Assembly (NCBI GenBank): GCA_037176905.1
Contig: JBBBWG010010046.1
Coordinates: 1 to 22,155, forward strand
From: Azolla pinnata
Lineage: Eukaryota > Streptophyta > Polypodiopsida > Salviniales > Salviniaceae
Reading direction: 5' to 3'
DNA length: 22,155 nt
Shown here: piece after piece, positions 21,104 to 22,155 of the stretch
Numbering within the stretch: the first letter of the stretch is position 1
How the letters are laid out: every line of letters starts with the position of its first letter
Notes under the pieces: generated by a model
Databases searched by the model: none
Told to the model about the DNA's origin: nothing
The model's input: only the letters and a program-made list of their open reading frames with translations
Made by a program: the position numbers and the translations under genes

Positions 21104-22055
21104 TATGTATGTATGCATGCGTGTGTGCATGCGTGTGTGTGTGCATGCATGCATGTGTGTGTGCGTATCTATGTATGCATGCGTGCATGTATGTGTATGT
21201 ATGTATGTATGTGTGCGTGCATGTGCGTGTATCCTGTGTGTGTGGATGTATGTATGTGCGCATGCATGCATGTGTGCGTACGTATGTATGTGTGCATGTG
21301 TGCATGTATGTATCTATGTATGCATGCATGCATGTGCGTGTATCATGTATGTGCGCGTTGCGGATGTGCGTGTGTTTGGATGCGCGTGTGTGTATGTATT
21401 GTTATGCGTTCATGCTGCATGTACGCATGTGCGCTTGTGTTTGCATGTGGTGCGTATGTATGTGTATGTGGGCGTATGTATGTGTATGTGGGTGCATGGA
21501 ATGTGTATGTATGTGTGCGCGGGTGGGATGTATGGATCGATGGATCGATGGTGGATGGCTGGTGGATGGTTCGTATGCATGCATAGCTGTATCGATGGAT
21601 GTATGGAGTGCATGGATGTGTCGGTGCGTGGATGTATGTATGTGTGGCTCGTATGGATTGCATGGATGTATGGATGTATGGATTGTCTGGATGTGTGGCA
21701 TGGATGTATGGGTTGTATGGATGGATGGATGTATGAATTGCCTGGATGTGTGGCATGGATGTATGGGTTGTATGGATGGATGGATGTATGGATTGTCTGG
21801 ATGTGTGGCATGGATGTATGGATTGCATGGATGGATGGATGTTGGATAGATGGATGCATGCATGCATGCATGACTATGTATGTATGTATGGATGCATGGA
21901 TGTGTGACAGACGGACGGACGGATGGGATGCATACATTTGTTATGTATGTATGTGAAGCCCGCGTGTGTGTGTGTGTGTGTGTGGGATGCACATGGGCTG
22001 CGCGCATGTATACATGCATGGCTTGACGCATGGATGGATGGATGGATGTGCATTC
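21104..22055. repeat. Complex TG/ATG/GCATGC microsatellite-minisatellite array
   Basis: Nearly 950 bases built from TGTA, TGCA, TGTG and GGAT tetramers: mainly TATG/GCATGC from 21104 to 21530, GGATG-based from 21530 to 21905, GACG at about 21909-21922, (GT)n at about 21964-21983 and (GGAT)n at about 22030-22049. The tetramer period keeps several frames open on both strands, so the long Met/Cys/Val-rich (plus) and His/Thr/Ile-rich (minus) open frames are repeat artefacts. Confidence 0.95.
21676..21840. repeat. Three tandem copies of a 55-bp minisatellite unit
   Basis: Units start at 21676, 21731 and 21786, exactly 55 bases apart. Each begins GTATG(G/A)ATTG and contains CTGGATGTGTGGCATGGAT before ending in GGATGGATGGAT. 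Copies differ at only a few positions (for example GTATGAATTGCC in copy 2, GGATTGCATGG in copy 3), so the expansion is recent compared with the intron duplications. Confidence 0.93.
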
Positions 22056-22155
22056 ACTTTCTTTTTCTTTTTTTTTTCTTTTTTTTTGAAAGCTTTTATC
22101 CTGTCATTAGTTATAAACAAGGCCAACTGGCTACATAAACCCACATGGGGAAATA
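22056..22155. other. T-rich tract and unique right edge
   Basis: After the repeat array comes a T-rich run (about 22058-22087) broken by single Cs, then about 65 bases of ordinary unique sequence. No gene or element end was recognised. Confidence 0.6.

Noticed and set aside
20669..22031. Very long open frames on both strands over the TG/ATG array (up to 375 residues, Met/Cys/Val-rich or His/Thr/Ile-rich)
   Set aside because: They are produced by tetranucleotide repeats that lack stops in several frames at once; composition is pure repeat translation with no domain.
22056..22087. T-rich run as the poly(A) tail of a minus-strand retroelement
   Set aside because: No element body, target-site duplication or reverse-transcriptase remnant is visible; simple-sequence DNA explains it.
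1..22155. tRNA, rRNA or other structural RNA genes
   Set aside because: I found no tRNA B-box-like GGTTCGAATCC with a matching cloverleaf and no rRNA-like stretch when reading by eye; a tRNAscan/Rfam search would settle it.

Overview
This is plant nuclear DNA, almost certainly from an angiosperm. Protein-coding exons are broken by AT-rich, T-rich GT-AG introns. The two complete genes encode typical plant proteins: an organelle-type SPATA20/YyaL-like thioredoxin-fold protein and a MATH-BTB (BPM) Cullin-3 adaptor. GC-rich, serine-rich 5' exons give a weak hint of a monocot or another GC-gradient lineage, but I cannot name the species. No bacterial, viral or transposon genes were recognised.

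Layout. (1) 1-785: the 5' part of a gene on the minus strand. One coding exon (784-450) encodes a Ser-rich N terminus followed by a membrane-associated segment, tentatively a plant TMEM128-like protein. Its first intron runs off the left edge and is packed with GAA/TTC repeats. (2) About 790-4830: intergenic DNA with ATCG-type microsatellites and palindromes and no recognisable gene. (3) 4833-14221: a complete 15-exon gene on the plus strand with a TATA box, a CT-rich leader, an 850-residue product and a poly(A) signal. I assembled every exon from splice junctions and an unbroken reading frame. (4) 14222-16636: the interval between two convergent genes. (5) 16637-19465: a complete 4-exon MATH-BTB gene on the minus strand, 416 residues. 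(6) 19466-21045: its probable leader and promoter, with two telo-boxes, a (GA)n tract, GAA tracts and a minus-strand TATAAATA. (7) 21104-22055: almost 1 kb of TG/ATG-type repeats, including three exact-period 55-bp units and several perfectly alternating purine-pyrimidine runs of more than 60 bp, followed by a T-rich tract and unique sequence.

The three genes have no obvious shared pathway. The membrane-protein gene and the SPATA20-like gene are divergent; the SPATA20-like and MATH-BTB genes are convergent. A shared feature is that each has a GAA/TTC triplet tract near its 5' end (first intron, leader, and probable leader/promoter).

I found no evidence of a new multi-gene system. The points most worth a second look are a 22-nt microexon carrying the first cysteine of the CxxC motif, a possible dual-targeting internal start codon, a long overlapping upstream ORF, the intronic GAA/TTC repeat, and the Z-DNA/H-DNA-prone array upstream of the BPM gene.
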